DNA of 10,312 nucleotides from Micrococcaceae bacterium (GCA_003486025.1 DNHA01000270.1:1881-12192), one strand, 5' to 3'. Positions 1 to 7,142 are shown, numbered from the stretch's first letter. Numbers and translations: made by a program. The notes: generated by a model from the letters alone, not told the origin.

Positions 1-729
1 CTAGCCGAGCTGAAGGCTAACGGCGAATACGACAAGATTCTGAACACCTACCTGGCTGACCCGAGCGAAGCGGTGCCGAGCAACTTCTTCGATCTGGTCG
101 CCAAGTCCTTCCCGGCGCTGATGACCGGCCTGGGCAACACCTTGCTGGTGACCGTGATTTCCTTCGCGGTGGCCATGGTGCTGGGTCTTGCCTTCGGGTT
201 CATGAAGATTTCGGGCAACATTGTGGTGCGCGGAATATCGACCTCGTTCGTCAATATTTTCCGTGGCACCCCGCTGCTGCTCTGGGCGTTCATGTTCTAC
301 TTCGGTCTGCCGCAGCTGACCGGCTGGGATGTCAGCATCTGGGTTGCCGGCGTGCTGACCTTGTCGCTGAACTCCGCCGCCTATATTGCCGAGATTGTCC
401 GCGGTGGCATCCAGTCCGTGGATCCAGGGCAGCTTGAGGCTTCGCGTTCGCTGGGCCTTGGCTACGGCAAGTCGATGCAGAAGGTTGTGGTTCCGCAGGC
501 CTTCAAGATGATGACACCGTCATTGATCAACCAGCTGATCATCATGCTCAAAGACTCCTCGTTGCTGCTTGCCATTGGTTTCGGCGAGCTGCTCTACCAG
601 GGTCAGCAGATCTACGCGGCGAACTTCCGAGTCACCGAGACTCTGGTTATCGTCGGCTTCATTTACTTCGTCGCCATCATGGCCCTGACCAAATTGGCAA
701 ACTTTGCCGATCGGAGGTTTAACAAATGA
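1..729 (+). CDS. Amino acid ABC transporter, fused solute-binding/permease protein, 3' part (partial at window start)
   Basis: This is the membrane permease of a polar amino acid importer of the HisM/GlnP family. The frame is open from base 1. An internal GTG at 73 could be read as a start, but the 24 codons before it encode [18 protein letters not shown], which looks like the C-terminal helix of a type 3 solute-binding domain (SBP_bac_3). The simplest reading is one polypeptide with a binding domain ahead of the membrane domain, as in lactococcal GlnP. After the junction come several hydrophobic segments, starting near [20 protein letters not shown]. The cytoplasmic coupling (EAA) motif is [20 protein letters not shown], which docks on the ATPase. 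The stop overlaps the next start (ATGA), so the two are translationally coupled. Family is certain; the fusion is likely but its N-terminus is outside the window. The substrate cannot be told, though glutamine or glutamate is plausible. Confidence 0.9.
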   Translation, partial: LAELKANGEYDKILNTYLADPSEAVPSNFFDLVAKSFPALMTGLGNTLLVTVISFAVAMVLGLAFGFMKISGNIVVRGISTSFVNIFRGTPLLLWAFMFYFGLPQLTGWDVSIWVAGVLTLSLNSAAYIAEIVRGGIQSVDPGQLEASRSLGLGYGKSMQKVVVPQAFKMMTPSLINQLIIMLKDSSLLLAIGFGELLYQGQQIYAANFRVTETLVIVGFIYFVAIMALTKLANFADRRFNK

Positions 730-1481
730 GCACCGTAAGCGAAAAAACCACGACCTCCAAGATCCAGGTCAAGGAGCTGCGCAAGTCCTTTGGGGCAAAC
801 GAGGTTCTGCGGGGGATCAACCTGGATGTGGCAGAGGGTGAAGTAGTTTGCGTAATCGGGCCTTCGGGTTCGGGAAAGTCCACGCTTCTGCGCTGCCTGA
901 ACAAGCTGGAAGAGATCACCGCCGGCAAGGTGGTTGTTGACGGTTTTGATGTCACCGATCCAAAGGTTGATATCAACGAGGTCCGTCGCCACGTGGGCAT
1001 GGTCTTCCAGCATTTCAACCTGTTTCCGCATATGTCGGTCGCGGAAAACATCATGCTGGCTCCGGTGGAGCTCAAGAAGATGAACCGCACCGAGGCGCGA
1101 GCCAAGGCCGAAGAGCTGTTGACCCGTGTGGGATTGTCCGACAAGGCCAACGCACGTCCTGCTTCCTTGTCCGGTGGACAGAAGCAGCGCGTGGCTATCG
1201 CCCGTGCGCTGGCGATGTCTCCTGGAATCATGCTCTTTGATGAGGCAACCAGCGCGTTGGACCCGGAGATGGTCGGCGAGGTCTTGCAGGTCATCAAGGA
1301 ACTGGCGGATTCTGGCATGACGATGGTGTTGGTCACACACGAGATGGGATTCGCCCGCGAAGTGGGGGACCGCGTGGTCTTCATGGACGGCGGCGTCGTG
1401 TGTGAAGAAGGCAAGCCGGAAGAACTGTTCGGCAACCCCCAGCAGGAACGTACCCGGGATTTCCTTTCCAAGGTTCTCTAG
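726..1481 (+). CDS. Polar amino acid ABC transporter ATP-binding protein (GlnQ/HisP family)
   Basis: This 251-residue ATPase powers the importer encoded just upstream, acting on the cytoplasmic face of the membrane. All ABC motifs are present and intact: Walker A GPSGSGKS (about residues 45-52), Q-loop Gln95, signature LSGGQ (148-152), Walker B IMLFDE (168-173), D-loop SALD (176-179) and switch His205. Its length is close to the usual 240-255 residues of the family. The first dozen residues are a polar extension before the domain begins. The ATG overlaps the permease stop by 4 bases, and GGAGG at 713-717 is a good ribosome binding site. A strong terminator follows, so it is the last gene of the operon. 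The match to amino acid importers rests on overall similarity to GlnQ/HisP; the substrate is unknown. Confidence 0.96.
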   Translation: MSTVSEKTTTSKIQVKELRKSFGANEVLRGINLDVAEGEVVCVIGPSGSGKSTLLRCLNKLEEITAGKVVVDGFDVTDPKVDINEVRRHVGMVFQHFNLFPHMSVAENIMLAPVELKKMNRTEARAKAEELLTRVGLSDKANARPASLSGGQKQRVAIARALAMSPGIMLFDEATSALDPEMVGEVLQVIKELADSGMTMVLVTHEMGFAREVGDRVVFMDGGVVCEEGKPEELFGNPQQERTRDFLSKVL

Positions 1482-1507
1482 GACTTTCTCGACGTGAGCG
1501 TAGTTTC

Positions 1508-1557
1508 GGTCCGCCCCAACCCATCTGAAGAAGAGATGAGTTGGGGCGGACCTTTTT
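1508..1557 (+). terminator. Rho-independent terminator of the amino acid transporter operon
   Basis: Arms at 1508-1526 and 1534-1552 form a 19-bp stem with a single mismatch and a 7-base loop, followed directly by five T residues. The GC-rich lower stem (GGTCCGCCCCAA against TTGGGGCGGACC) and the T run are typical of an intrinsic terminator. It lies 27 bases after the ATPase stop. Confidence 0.93.
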
Positions 1558-1591
1558 GAAGCCGCGAAGAGGTGCACGGCAGGGCGGGAGG

Positions 1592-1609
1592 CACCGGCCT
1601 GTGCCGGTG
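1592..1609. other. Short GC-rich hairpin, function unknown
   Basis: CACCGGC and GCCGGTG form a 7-bp perfect stem around the loop CTGT. No T run follows, so it is not a canonical terminator. It sits between the operon terminator and the putative doxX promoter, and could be a back-up transcription barrier or simply chance. Confidence 0.35.
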
Positions 1610-1635
1610 AAGATCGTTGAGCCATGCAACATTAG

Positions 1636-1664
1636 TTGAAGATTCAAGTAATTTATTCTAGGGT
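1636..1664 (+). promoter_or_regulatory. Putative promoter of the DoxX-family gene
   Basis: TTGAAG (1636-1641) and TAGGGT (1659-1664) are separated by 17 bases. The second fits the loose TAnnnT -10 pattern of actinobacteria. It would start a transcript about 85 bases ahead of the ATG at 1755. TATTCT at 1654-1659 is an alternative -10 but lacks a well-spaced -35. Being downstream of a strong terminator, the gene needs its own promoter, so one is expected here; the exact boxes are inference. Confidence 0.4.
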
Positions 1665-1754
1665 GTAACTCGGAGCTCGCGCCGAACTATCGGCCGCGAC
1701 GCTAATCATTCGATATCCGTTGCTATGCGGATCTACTGACCAGGAGTCACCTAT

Positions 1755-2204
1755 ATGAACACTTTCATCGAGAACCCCCGCCTGCAGACCGCTGCGCGCA
1801 CCTTGCTGCGCTTGGCCTTTGGTGACCTTTTCTTGGCCCATGGTTGGCAGAAGTTCTTCCAGTTCACCATCGAGGGCACCACCGCCGCTTTCGGTCAGAT
1901 GGGCGTACCTGCCGCTGGGCTTATCGCTCCGGTAGCCGCAACCCTTGAAATCGTTGGCGGCATCGCTATTATTCTGGGGCTGTTGACCCGGGTATTCGCC
2001 GGCCTGCTGGGTGTCCAGATGGTCGTAGCGCTATTCATGGTGCACGCACCGGCCGGAGTCTTCATCGAAAATGGCGGCATTGAACTTGTCCTGGCATTGA
2101 CTGCTGGTGCGTTGGCACTGTTCCTCGTGGGACCGGGGCGCATTTCCCTGGACGCACTGCTCTTCAAGAACAAGCAGGCCCACAAGGTCCTCGTCAACGC
2201 ATAA
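1755..2204 (+). CDS. DoxX family membrane protein
   Basis: This is a small, 149-residue integral membrane protein of the DoxX family. Family signs are the early R-x-A-F-G-D-x-F-L-A-H-G-W-Q-K-F stretch (residues about 20-35), the E-I-V-G-G-I-A-I-I-L-G-L-L-T-R segment in the middle, and four hydrophobic stretches that predict four membrane helices. Family members have been tied to quinone-linked or thiol-redox functions in a few bacteria, but most, including this one, have no known reaction. GGAG at 1743-1746 precedes the ATG at a normal distance. The gene stands alone between two terminators, on its own transcription unit, so its neighbours say nothing about its role. Family call is firm, function open. 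Confidence 0.88.
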   Translation: MNTFIENPRLQTAARTLLRLAFGDLFLAHGWQKFFQFTIEGTTAAFGQMGVPAAGLIAPVAATLEIVGGIAIILGLLTRVFAGLLGVQMVVALFMVHAPAGVFIENGGIELVLALTAGALALFLVGPGRISLDALLFKNKQAHKVLVNA

Positions 2205-2250
2205 TCCTCGCGTAGAGGCGCGCGCTGCGAGCCTCACGGGTAATTAGAAG

Positions 2251-2293
2251 TCCCCTGGCGTCATCCCATTCTGCGGGTGAAGCCAGGGGATTT
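2251..2293 (+). terminator. Probable intrinsic terminator after the DoxX-family gene
   Basis: TCCCCTGGC (2251-2259) pairs perfectly with GCCAGGGGA (2282-2290). The stem can extend inward through TCA/TGA and further C-G pairs with one mismatch. Only a short T run (TTT) follows, so it is weaker than the terminator at 1508. It lies about 46 bases after the gene's stop. Confidence 0.75.
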
Positions 2294-2446
2294 CTGCGTT
2301 TCCAGAGAAGGGATTCTAGCGCTGGCGACTCCAGTTTTAGCCGGCCGCGGCGCAAGAAGTGGCATCTGCGGCGGGAGCCGAGTAGCTCGCCGGTGTGCCC
2401 GGGACGGGGGATGCGAAGCGTTTGTGCCCAAGCATGACGCGTGCGG
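2294..2446. other. Non-coding stretch upstream of the paa promoter
   Basis: This is the left part of a 316-base gap between the DoxX gene and paaA. It is GC-rich, and I see no convincing reading frame, RNA gene or repeat in it. It could hold activator sites for the paa promoter, but no clear symmetrical sequence stands out. Confidence 0.5.
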
Positions 2447-2476
2447 TTGACGTGATCGGCAGCACCCTCATATACT
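2447..2476 (+). promoter_or_regulatory. paa operon promoter
   Basis: TTGACG (2447-2452) and TATACT (2471-2476) are separated by 18 bases and lie close to the sigma-70-type consensus. Transcription would begin near 2483, giving a leader of about 38 bases before the paaA ATG. The -10 box lies inside the operator palindrome at 2472-2493, so bound repressor would block polymerase directly. Confidence 0.75.
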
Positions 2477-2493
2477 GAACGAACGGTCAGTAT
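2472..2493. promoter_or_regulatory. TetR-type operator, probable PaaR binding site
   Basis: A 22-bp near-perfect inverted repeat reads ATACTGA at the left edge and TCAGTAT at the right, with CG and CG symmetrically placed inside. Only two symmetric positions on each side break the symmetry. The core ACTGA-x-CGnnCG-x-TCAGT has the form of operators bound by TetR-family PaaR repressors, which in actinobacteria such as Corynebacterium release DNA when phenylacetyl-CoA is present. The site covers most of the -10 box and the likely transcription start of the paa operon. The repressor gene is not in this window, so the assignment to PaaR is inference. Confidence 0.75.
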
Positions 2494-2520
2494 GTAAATT
2501 AATTTTCAGTGAGGTGAACC

Positions 2521-3507
2521 ATGGCCCCGACCACACCGCAGGAGCCGGGACTAAGTGCCGTCCCAAGCTATGAAGAGCAGCAATCCCAGTCGCGTTTCGA
2601 TGCCCTGATTGGCGACGATTCCCGGATTGAGCCCCGGGATTGGATGCCAGAGCCATACCGCAAGACGCTCACCCGCCAGATCTCCCAGCACGCACACTCC
2701 GAAATCATCGGAATGCAGCCGGAGGCCAACTGGATCACCCGTGCTCCATCACTGAAGCGTAAGTCCATTTTGATGGCCAAGGTCCAGGACGAAGCCGGTC
2801 ACGGACTCTACCTGTATTCGGCTGCCGAAACCTTGGGCACCGAGCGCGATGAGCTCAACGACCAGCTGCTGACCGGACGCGCCAAATACTCCTCCATTTT
2901 CAACTACACCGCACGCAACTGGGCAGATATGGGCGCCATCGGCTGGCTTGTTGATGGTGCAGCCATCGCCAACCAGGTGCCGCTGTGCCGCGCCTCCTAC
3001 GGTCCATACGGCCGTGCCATGGTGCGAGTGTGCAAGGAAGAATCATTCCACCAGCGTCAGGGATTCGAAATCCTGCTCTCGCTCTCCCGCGGCACCGAGA
3101 AGCAGAAGAAGATGGCCCAGGATGCAATCAACCGCTTCTACGAGCCATCGCTGATGATGTTCGGCCCACCAGATGACCAATCGCCAAACTCGGCACAGTC
3201 CATGGCGTGGAAGATCAAGCGCTTCTCCAACGACGAACTGCGCCAGCGCTTCGTCGGAATGATCGCCGAGCAGGTCAAGGTCTTGGGCCTGACCCTGCCG
3301 GACGAGAACCTGCACTTCGACGAAGAGAAGAAGCAGTGGATCCACAAGGATCTGAACTGGGATGAATTCATGAACGTCATCAAGGGCAATGGCCCAGCCA
3401 ACGCCCAGCGACTCGAACGTCGCCGCGAGGCCCACCGCGAAGGTGCCTGGGTCCGTGAAGCCGCTACCGCTTACGCCGCAAAGCAAGAACAAAGTGAGGT
3501 TGCCTAG
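2521..3507 (+). CDS. paaA: Ring-1,2-phenylacetyl-CoA epoxidase subunit PaaA (catalytic)
   Basis: PaaA is the catalytic subunit of the cytoplasmic multicomponent oxygenase that adds one oxygen atom from O2 to the ring of phenylacetyl-CoA, giving the 1,2-epoxide. The 328-residue protein has the ferritin-like diiron helices of the family: Glu61 in the first, D-E-A-G-H (90-94, giving Glu91 and His94), and E-E-S-F-H (173-177, giving Glu174 and His177). These E-x-x-H pairs are the expected iron ligands. It is slightly longer than the approximately 310 residues of the enterobacterial form because of a polar N-terminal tail of about 30 residues. The ATG follows GAGGTG at 2511-2516. It is the first gene of the operon, directly behind the promoter/operator. 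Stop to the paaB start is one base. Confidence 0.97.
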   Translation: MAPTTPQEPGLSAVPSYEEQQSQSRFDALIGDDSRIEPRDWMPEPYRKTLTRQISQHAHSEIIGMQPEANWITRAPSLKRKSILMAKVQDEAGHGLYLYSAAETLGTERDELNDQLLTGRAKYSSIFNYTARNWADMGAIGWLVDGAAIANQVPLCRASYGPYGRAMVRVCKEESFHQRQGFEILLSLSRGTEKQKKMAQDAINRFYEPSLMMFGPPDDQSPNSAQSMAWKIKRFSNDELRQRFVGMIAEQVKVLGLTLPDENLHFDEEKKQWIHKDLNWDEFMNVIKGNGPANAQRLERRREAHREGAWVREAATAYAAKQEQSEVA

Positions 3508-3508
3508 C

Positions 3509-3799
3509 ATGAGCCAAAAGAGCAATTGGCCCCTGTGGGAAGTATTCGTCCGTTCCGCCCGAGGACTTTCACATGTCCACGCAGGATCGCTGCACGCACC
3601 GGATAAAGAGATGGCACTGCGCAATGCGCGGGACCTCTACACCCGCCGCAATGAAGGCGTCTCCCTGTGGGTAGTGCGTTCCACCGACATCATCACCTCT
3701 GACCCGGATAGCAAGGATGCGTTCTTCGAATCCCCGCAGGGCAAGGACTACCGCCACGCGACCTATTACAAGGCCAGCGAAGGAGTGAAGCACCTGTGA
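3509..3799 (+). CDS. paaB: Ring-1,2-phenylacetyl-CoA epoxidase subunit PaaB
   Basis: PaaB is a small subunit of the phenylacetyl-CoA epoxidase. It is thought to bridge PaaA-PaaC units and is needed for activity, but carries no metal site. The frame is open further upstream inside paaA, but the start chosen is the ATG at 3509: it lies one base after the paaA stop, has GAGGT at 3496-3500 before it, and gives 96 residues, which matches the family's usual size of about 95. Typical family stretches are W-P-L-W-E-V-F-V-R near the N-terminus, H-V-H-A-G-S-L-H-A-P-D, the following A-L-x-N-A-R-D-L-Y-T-R-R, and the S-L-W-V-V-R segment. It overlaps the start of paaC by 4 bases. Confidence 0.97.
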   Translation: MSQKSNWPLWEVFVRSARGLSHVHAGSLHAPDKEMALRNARDLYTRRNEGVSLWVVRSTDIITSDPDSKDAFFESPQGKDYRHATYYKASEGVKHL

Positions 3800-4656
3800 A
3801 CCACGAAGAACTTGACGCATCGCTGGACAGCTTCGGCGACGCGCTGGCATCAGCCACTCGGGTCACCCCGGGTAACGCACTGCGTCCGGAAGATATCGCC
3901 GTTGCCGGTGCCAAGCCAAGTGACCAGGTCGCACAGTATGCGCTGCACCTAGGCGATGACGCACTCATCTTGGCTCAGCGTCTGTCTCACTGGATCTCCC
4001 GCGCCCCGGAAATCGAAGAAGACATTGCCCTGGGCAATATCGCCCTGGACGTCCTGGGACACGCACGTTCCTTCTTGACCTACGCCGGACTGGCCTGGGA
4101 CAAGAGCGAAGATGACCTGGCCTACTGGCGTGAGGAAGAGGAATTCACCTCGCTGCAGATCGTTGAGCAGCCTAACGGCCACTTCGGCGTGACGATCATG
4201 CGCCAGCTGATTGTCTCCATCTACCAGCACTTGCTCTACAGCAAGCTCTTGGAATCCGCAGATGAGACCATCGCGGCAATCTGCGCCAAGGCAGTCAAGG
4301 AAGTTGACTACCACCGCGACCACGCGGCCGCCTGGACCATCCGTCTGGGGCAGGGCACCGAAGAGTCGGCAGCAAAGATGCGTCACGCACTGGAAGTACT
4401 CTGGCCCTACACCGGCGAAATGTTCCAGGACGAAGAGCTATACCGCACCCTGGACGGCATAGCGGTGCTGCCCTCGACCTTGCGCGAAGCATGGGAAAAA
4501 GAAATCACCGACGTGCTGGCAGAAGCCGGACTGGAAATTCCTAAGTCGGGAATGGCGATGGCACATGGACGTGCCGGCGAACATTCCGAACATCTGGGCT
4601 TCATCCTGGCCGAGATGCAAGTACTTGCCCGCAAGCACCCCGGTGCGAGCTGGTAA
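3796..4656 (+). CDS. paaC: Ring-1,2-phenylacetyl-CoA epoxidase subunit PaaC (structural)
   Basis: PaaC is the structural partner of PaaA. It has the same ferritin-like fold but works mainly as a scaffold in the PaaA-PaaC core. The start is a GTG overlapping the paaB stop (GTGA), with AAGGAG at 3779-3784 at a workable distance. The 286-residue product is longer than the roughly 250 of enterobacterial PaaC because of a 40-residue acidic N-terminal stretch before the conserved L-H-L-G-D-D-A-L-I-L-A-Q-R-L-S-H-W motif. Other family marks are the D-I-A-L-G-N-I-A-L-D-x-L-G-H-A-R segment and Y-H-R-D-H-A-A-A-W in the middle. Coupling to paaB suggests the subunits are made in matched amounts. Confidence 0.96.
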   Translation: MNHEELDASLDSFGDALASATRVTPGNALRPEDIAVAGAKPSDQVAQYALHLGDDALILAQRLSHWISRAPEIEEDIALGNIALDVLGHARSFLTYAGLAWDKSEDDLAYWREEEEFTSLQIVEQPNGHFGVTIMRQLIVSIYQHLLYSKLLESADETIAAICAKAVKEVDYHRDHAAAWTIRLGQGTEESAAKMRHALEVLWPYTGEMFQDEELYRTLDGIAVLPSTLREAWEKEITDVLAEAGLEIPKSGMAMAHGRAGEHSEHLGFILAEMQVLARKHPGASW

Positions 4657-4676
4657 CCGATTCCCTAATCCGTTTG

Positions 4677-4683
4677 AAGGGAG
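4677..4683 (+). promoter_or_regulatory. Ribosome binding site that fixes the paaD start
   Basis: AAGGGAG lies 8 bases ahead of the TTG at 4692. The earlier in-frame TTG at 4674 partly overlaps this sequence and has nothing suitable before it, while the ATG at 4704 is 20 bases away. The site therefore points to TTG 4692 as the start. Confidence 0.65.
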
Positions 4684-4691
4684 CAGCAGTC

Positions 4692-5189
4692 TTGAACAAC
4701 GTCATGACTAACGCCGAGGAACTCTTTAGCATCGCCGCTAAAGTGACCGATCCAGAAATCCCCGTGCTTTCCATTGCGGACCTGGGCATTCTGCGTGAGG
4801 TCAACGCCAACGAAGACGGCAGCGTCCAGGTAATCATCACCCCGACCTATTCTGGTTGCCCAGCCATGGACGTGATCACCCAAGACCTCTACCTTGCTTT
4901 CGGCGAGGCCGGAATCGAGAAGGTAGACGTCAAGCTGGTACTGACCCCAGCCTGGTCTACCGACTGGATGACCGAGGACGGCAAGCGCAAACTCGAAGAA
5001 TACGGGATTGCGCCGCCCACCGGCACCGGCCACAGCGGACGGGTGACTCTGGGTATCAGCGTTAAATGCCCGCGGTGCCACTCGCTGAATACCCGGGAGC
5101 TTGCACGTTTCGCCTCGACCTCCTGCAAGGCGTTGTACACCTGCAAAGACTGTTTAGAACCCTTCGACTATTTCAAGGTGCTTTCATGA
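4692..5189 (+). CDS. paaD: Phenylacetyl-CoA epoxidase maturation subunit PaaD (MIP18/DUF59 type, zinc site)
   Basis: PaaD is not part of the purified active oxygenase. It is needed for activity and is thought to help build the metal or Fe-S centres of the other subunits. The N-terminal half is a MIP18/DUF59 domain (about residues 7-90) with D-P-E-I-P-V-L-S-I-x-D-L-G and the conserved Cys in T-P-T-Y-S-G-C-P (Cys56). The C-terminal part has a four-Cys set, C126-P-R-C129, Cys145 and C151-K-D-C154, fitting a zinc or metal site. With the TTG start at 4692 the protein has 165 residues, near the family size. ATG 4704 is the other option. The stop overlaps the paaE ATG (ATGA). It follows paaC by 35 bases, the only real gap within paaA-paaE. 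Confidence 0.94.
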   Translation: MNNVMTNAEELFSIAAKVTDPEIPVLSIADLGILREVNANEDGSVQVIITPTYSGCPAMDVITQDLYLAFGEAGIEKVDVKLVLTPAWSTDWMTEDGKRKLEEYGIAPPTGTGHSGRVTLGISVKCPRCHSLNTRELARFASTSCKALYTCKDCLEPFDYFKVLS

Positions 5190-6346
5190 GCGAACAAACT
5201 ATTCCCACCCGCCGTCGGGCCACCTTCCACCGTCTAACGGTTTCCGAGGTGCGCCGGCTGACCAAGGACTCGATCGAAGTAAGCTTCGCGATTCCCGAAG
5301 AGCTTTCCACCGACTTCGATTACGTCGCTGGCCAGTACGTGGCGTTGCGTAAGGAACTGCCTAACGCCGAAGGTGAACTGGTCGAGGTCCGCCGTTCTTA
5401 CTCAATCTGCGCCGCTCCCACCGGTGAGCAGATCAAGGTAGCCATCAAGAAGGATCTTGGCGGACAGTTCTCTACCTGGGCCAACGAAGAACTCGTCGCC
5501 GGGGACCAGATCGACGTGATGAGCCCTACCGGCGCATTCATTTCCAAGCACAAGCTCACCGGAATGAATGATCCTTCCTCGGTGGATACCGTGAACCAGG
5601 ATCAGTTCGTTGCGGTGGCCGCAGGCAGTGGCATCACCCCGGTGCTGGCTATTGCCCGCACCATCTTGGAAGCCAACGAGAACACCCGTTTTGATTTGAT
5701 CTACGCCAATAAGGCCGCCATGGACGTGATGTTCCTGGAGGAACTGGCAGATCTCAAGGATCGCTACCCCGCACGCCTGGCACTGCACCATGTGCTGAGC
5801 CGTGAACAGCGTATCTCTCCATTGCTTTCCGGACGCATCGACGCAGAGAAGCTTTCGGCCTTGCTCAATAATGTGCTGCAGGCGCCGAAGGTTGACGAGT
5901 GGTTCCTCTGCGGGCCGTTCGAACTGGTGCAGATGGTCCGTGATGAACTCAAGGTTCTTGAGGTCCCGGCGGACAAGGTGCGCTTTGAGCTCTTCAGCAC
6001 CGGTGAGCCGAACCGCCCGCAGGGCCAGGTAGGACGCCCGGTACTGGTTGACGAAAACGAGAAGAGCTTTGAAATCACCTTCACCCTCGATGGGCTGCAA
6101 GGGGAAGTCAAGTCTCCGGTGCGTGCCAACGAAACGGTGCTGAACGCCGCCCTTCGAGTCCGCCAAGATGTTCCGTTCGCCTGTGCCGGCGGCGTGTGCG
6201 GCACTTGCCGCGCAAAGGTCACCTCAGGTTCGGTGACCATGTCGGAGAACTATGCATTGGAACCGGAAGAAGTTGAAGCCGGCTACGTACTGACCTGCCA
6301 GTCGCACCCGACCAGCGACAAGCTCAGCGTCAACTTCGACTCCTAG
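5186..6346 (+). CDS. paaE: Phenylacetyl-CoA epoxidase reductase PaaE
   Basis: PaaE passes electrons from NADPH through FAD and a [2Fe-2S] cluster to the diiron site of PaaA. The start chosen is the ATG at 5186, which overlaps the paaD stop and has AAGGTG at 5175-5180; the frame runs further upstream inside paaD but without reason to use it. The 386 residues hold, in order: an FAD domain with R-R-S-Y-S-I-C (69-75), an NAD(P) domain with G-S-G-I-T-P (147-152) and C-G-P (242-244), and a C-terminal plant-type ferredoxin domain with all four cluster cysteines, Cys333, Cys338, Cys341 and Cys371. Length is somewhat above the enterobacterial 356. All key residues are intact. Confidence 0.97.
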   Translation: MSEQTIPTRRRATFHRLTVSEVRRLTKDSIEVSFAIPEELSTDFDYVAGQYVALRKELPNAEGELVEVRRSYSICAAPTGEQIKVAIKKDLGGQFSTWANEELVAGDQIDVMSPTGAFISKHKLTGMNDPSSVDTVNQDQFVAVAAGSGITPVLAIARTILEANENTRFDLIYANKAAMDVMFLEELADLKDRYPARLALHHVLSREQRISPLLSGRIDAEKLSALLNNVLQAPKVDEWFLCGPFELVQMVRDELKVLEVPADKVRFELFSTGEPNRPQGQVGRPVLVDENEKSFEITFTLDGLQGEVKSPVRANETVLNAALRVRQDVPFACAGGVCGTCRAKVTSGSVTMSENYALEPEEVEAGYVLTCQSHPTSDKLSVNFDS

Positions 6347-6356
6347 GGGATAACAG

Positions 6357-7142
6357 ATGATTGAACTCAGCATCAGTGAGGGCATCGCCACCGTGATGCT
6401 CAATGCTCCAAAGAAGATGAACTCTTTGGATCCTGCCGGCTTGCAAGAACTCTCCGAAGCCTATGACAAGGCGGCCACTGGGGTTGCCCAGGGCACCGTA
6501 CGCGCCCTGGTGCTGCGCGGCGAAGGCCGCGGGTTCTGCGCAGGACGCGACATCTCCGGGGTCAACCCTGCAGATGATGACGTCTAGGGCTACCTGGATG
6601 GACGGGTCCAGCCGCTGCTGGAGAAGATGTCCACGTTCCCGGCACCCACCTTCGCCATTGTGCAAGGCGCCTGCCTAGGCGTGGGGCTAGGCCTGGCCGT
6701 GGCTACCGACGTGGTCTACGTGGCAGAGAACGCAAAAATTGGTTCTCCGTTTGCAAACCTCGGCGCGACCCTCGACTCCGGCGGACACTGGTTGTTCACC
6801 GAGCGTCTCGGAGCGCACCGCACGCTGGACATGATTTACACCGCGGAGCTGATCTCAGGTGCCGAAGCGGTACGTTCGGGGCTCTTCTCCCGGGCATTCC
6901 CTGCAGAGGAACTGGTAGAGCGCAGCGAAGAAATCATCGCCAAGGTGGCGCAGGGCGCTACCCAAGCGTTCATTGCCTCGAAGAAGCTGGTGGCGCAGAT
7001 CCGTGACGAGCGCGTAGGCCTATGGGCTTCGATGCGCACCGAAAACAAGGCGCAAGCGGCCTTGTGCGACACGAGCGACTACGCCGAAGGATTTAAATCC
7101 TTCCAAGAAAAGCGGCCACCGGTCTTTACCGGCAGAAGCTAG
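6357..7142 (+). pseudogene. paaG: PaaG-like 1,2-epoxyphenylacetyl-CoA isomerase, interrupted by an in-frame amber codon
   Basis: This is a crotonase-family gene that would follow the epoxidase in the pathway, turning the ring epoxide into the oxepin-CoA. Reading through gives 261 codons, normal for the family, but codon 77 (6585-6587) is TAG. The frame is identical on both sides and family sequence continues without loss: the first oxyanion loop F-C-A-G-R-D (60-65) lies before the stop, and G-A-C-L-G (104-108), then L-D-S-G-G with Asp140, lie after it. Asp140 sits where PaaG has its catalytic Asp, and the C-terminal D-Y-A-E-G ... V-F-T-G-R also resembles PaaG. One base change from GAG or CAG would explain it. 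A good ribosome site (AGGGGA) precedes the ATG. Neither half can form a full active site. A sequencing error is possible. Family is certain; PaaG rather than PaaF is likely. Confidence 0.85.

Noticed and set aside
73..729. Independent permease gene starting at GTG 73
   Set aside because: No clear ribosome site stands before it, and the upstream codons in the same frame look like the end of a solute-binding domain.
663..1625. Long minus-strand reading frame of 320 codons opposite the ABC ATPase gene
   Set aside because: It lies antisense to a gene with every ABC motif intact, shows no recognisable domain, and is explained by the GC-rich codon pattern of the true gene.
2294..2446. Possible small gene or RNA in the gap before the paa promoter
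   Set aside because: No reading frame with a ribosome site and no stable, extended RNA fold is evident by eye.
3389..3508. Longer N-terminus for paaB, starting within paaA
   Set aside because: The extra residues are out-of-frame paaA sequence; ATG 3509 gives the normal family length and abuts the paaA stop.
5066..5185. Longer N-terminus for paaE, starting within paaD
   Set aside because: The extra codons lie inside the conserved Cys-rich part of paaD, while ATG 5186 has a ribosome site and a typical ATGA overlap.
5402..6166. Minus-strand reading frame of 254 codons opposite paaE
   Set aside because: It is a mirror frame of a well-supported reductase gene, with no domain signature and no ribosome site.
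6585..6587. TAG as a recoded sense codon (pyrrolysine or suppressor tRNA)
   Set aside because: Several intact genes in the window use TAG as their normal stop (1479, 3505, 6344, 9042), crotonases need no such residue here, and no recoding element is visible.
6627..7142. Downstream half of the paaG-like gene as a separate short crotonase starting at ATG 6627
   Set aside because: It lacks the first part of the crotonase fold and the first oxyanion loop. The only purine-rich sequence before the ATG is about 3 bases away, too close for a ribosome site. It continues the upstream frame exactly.
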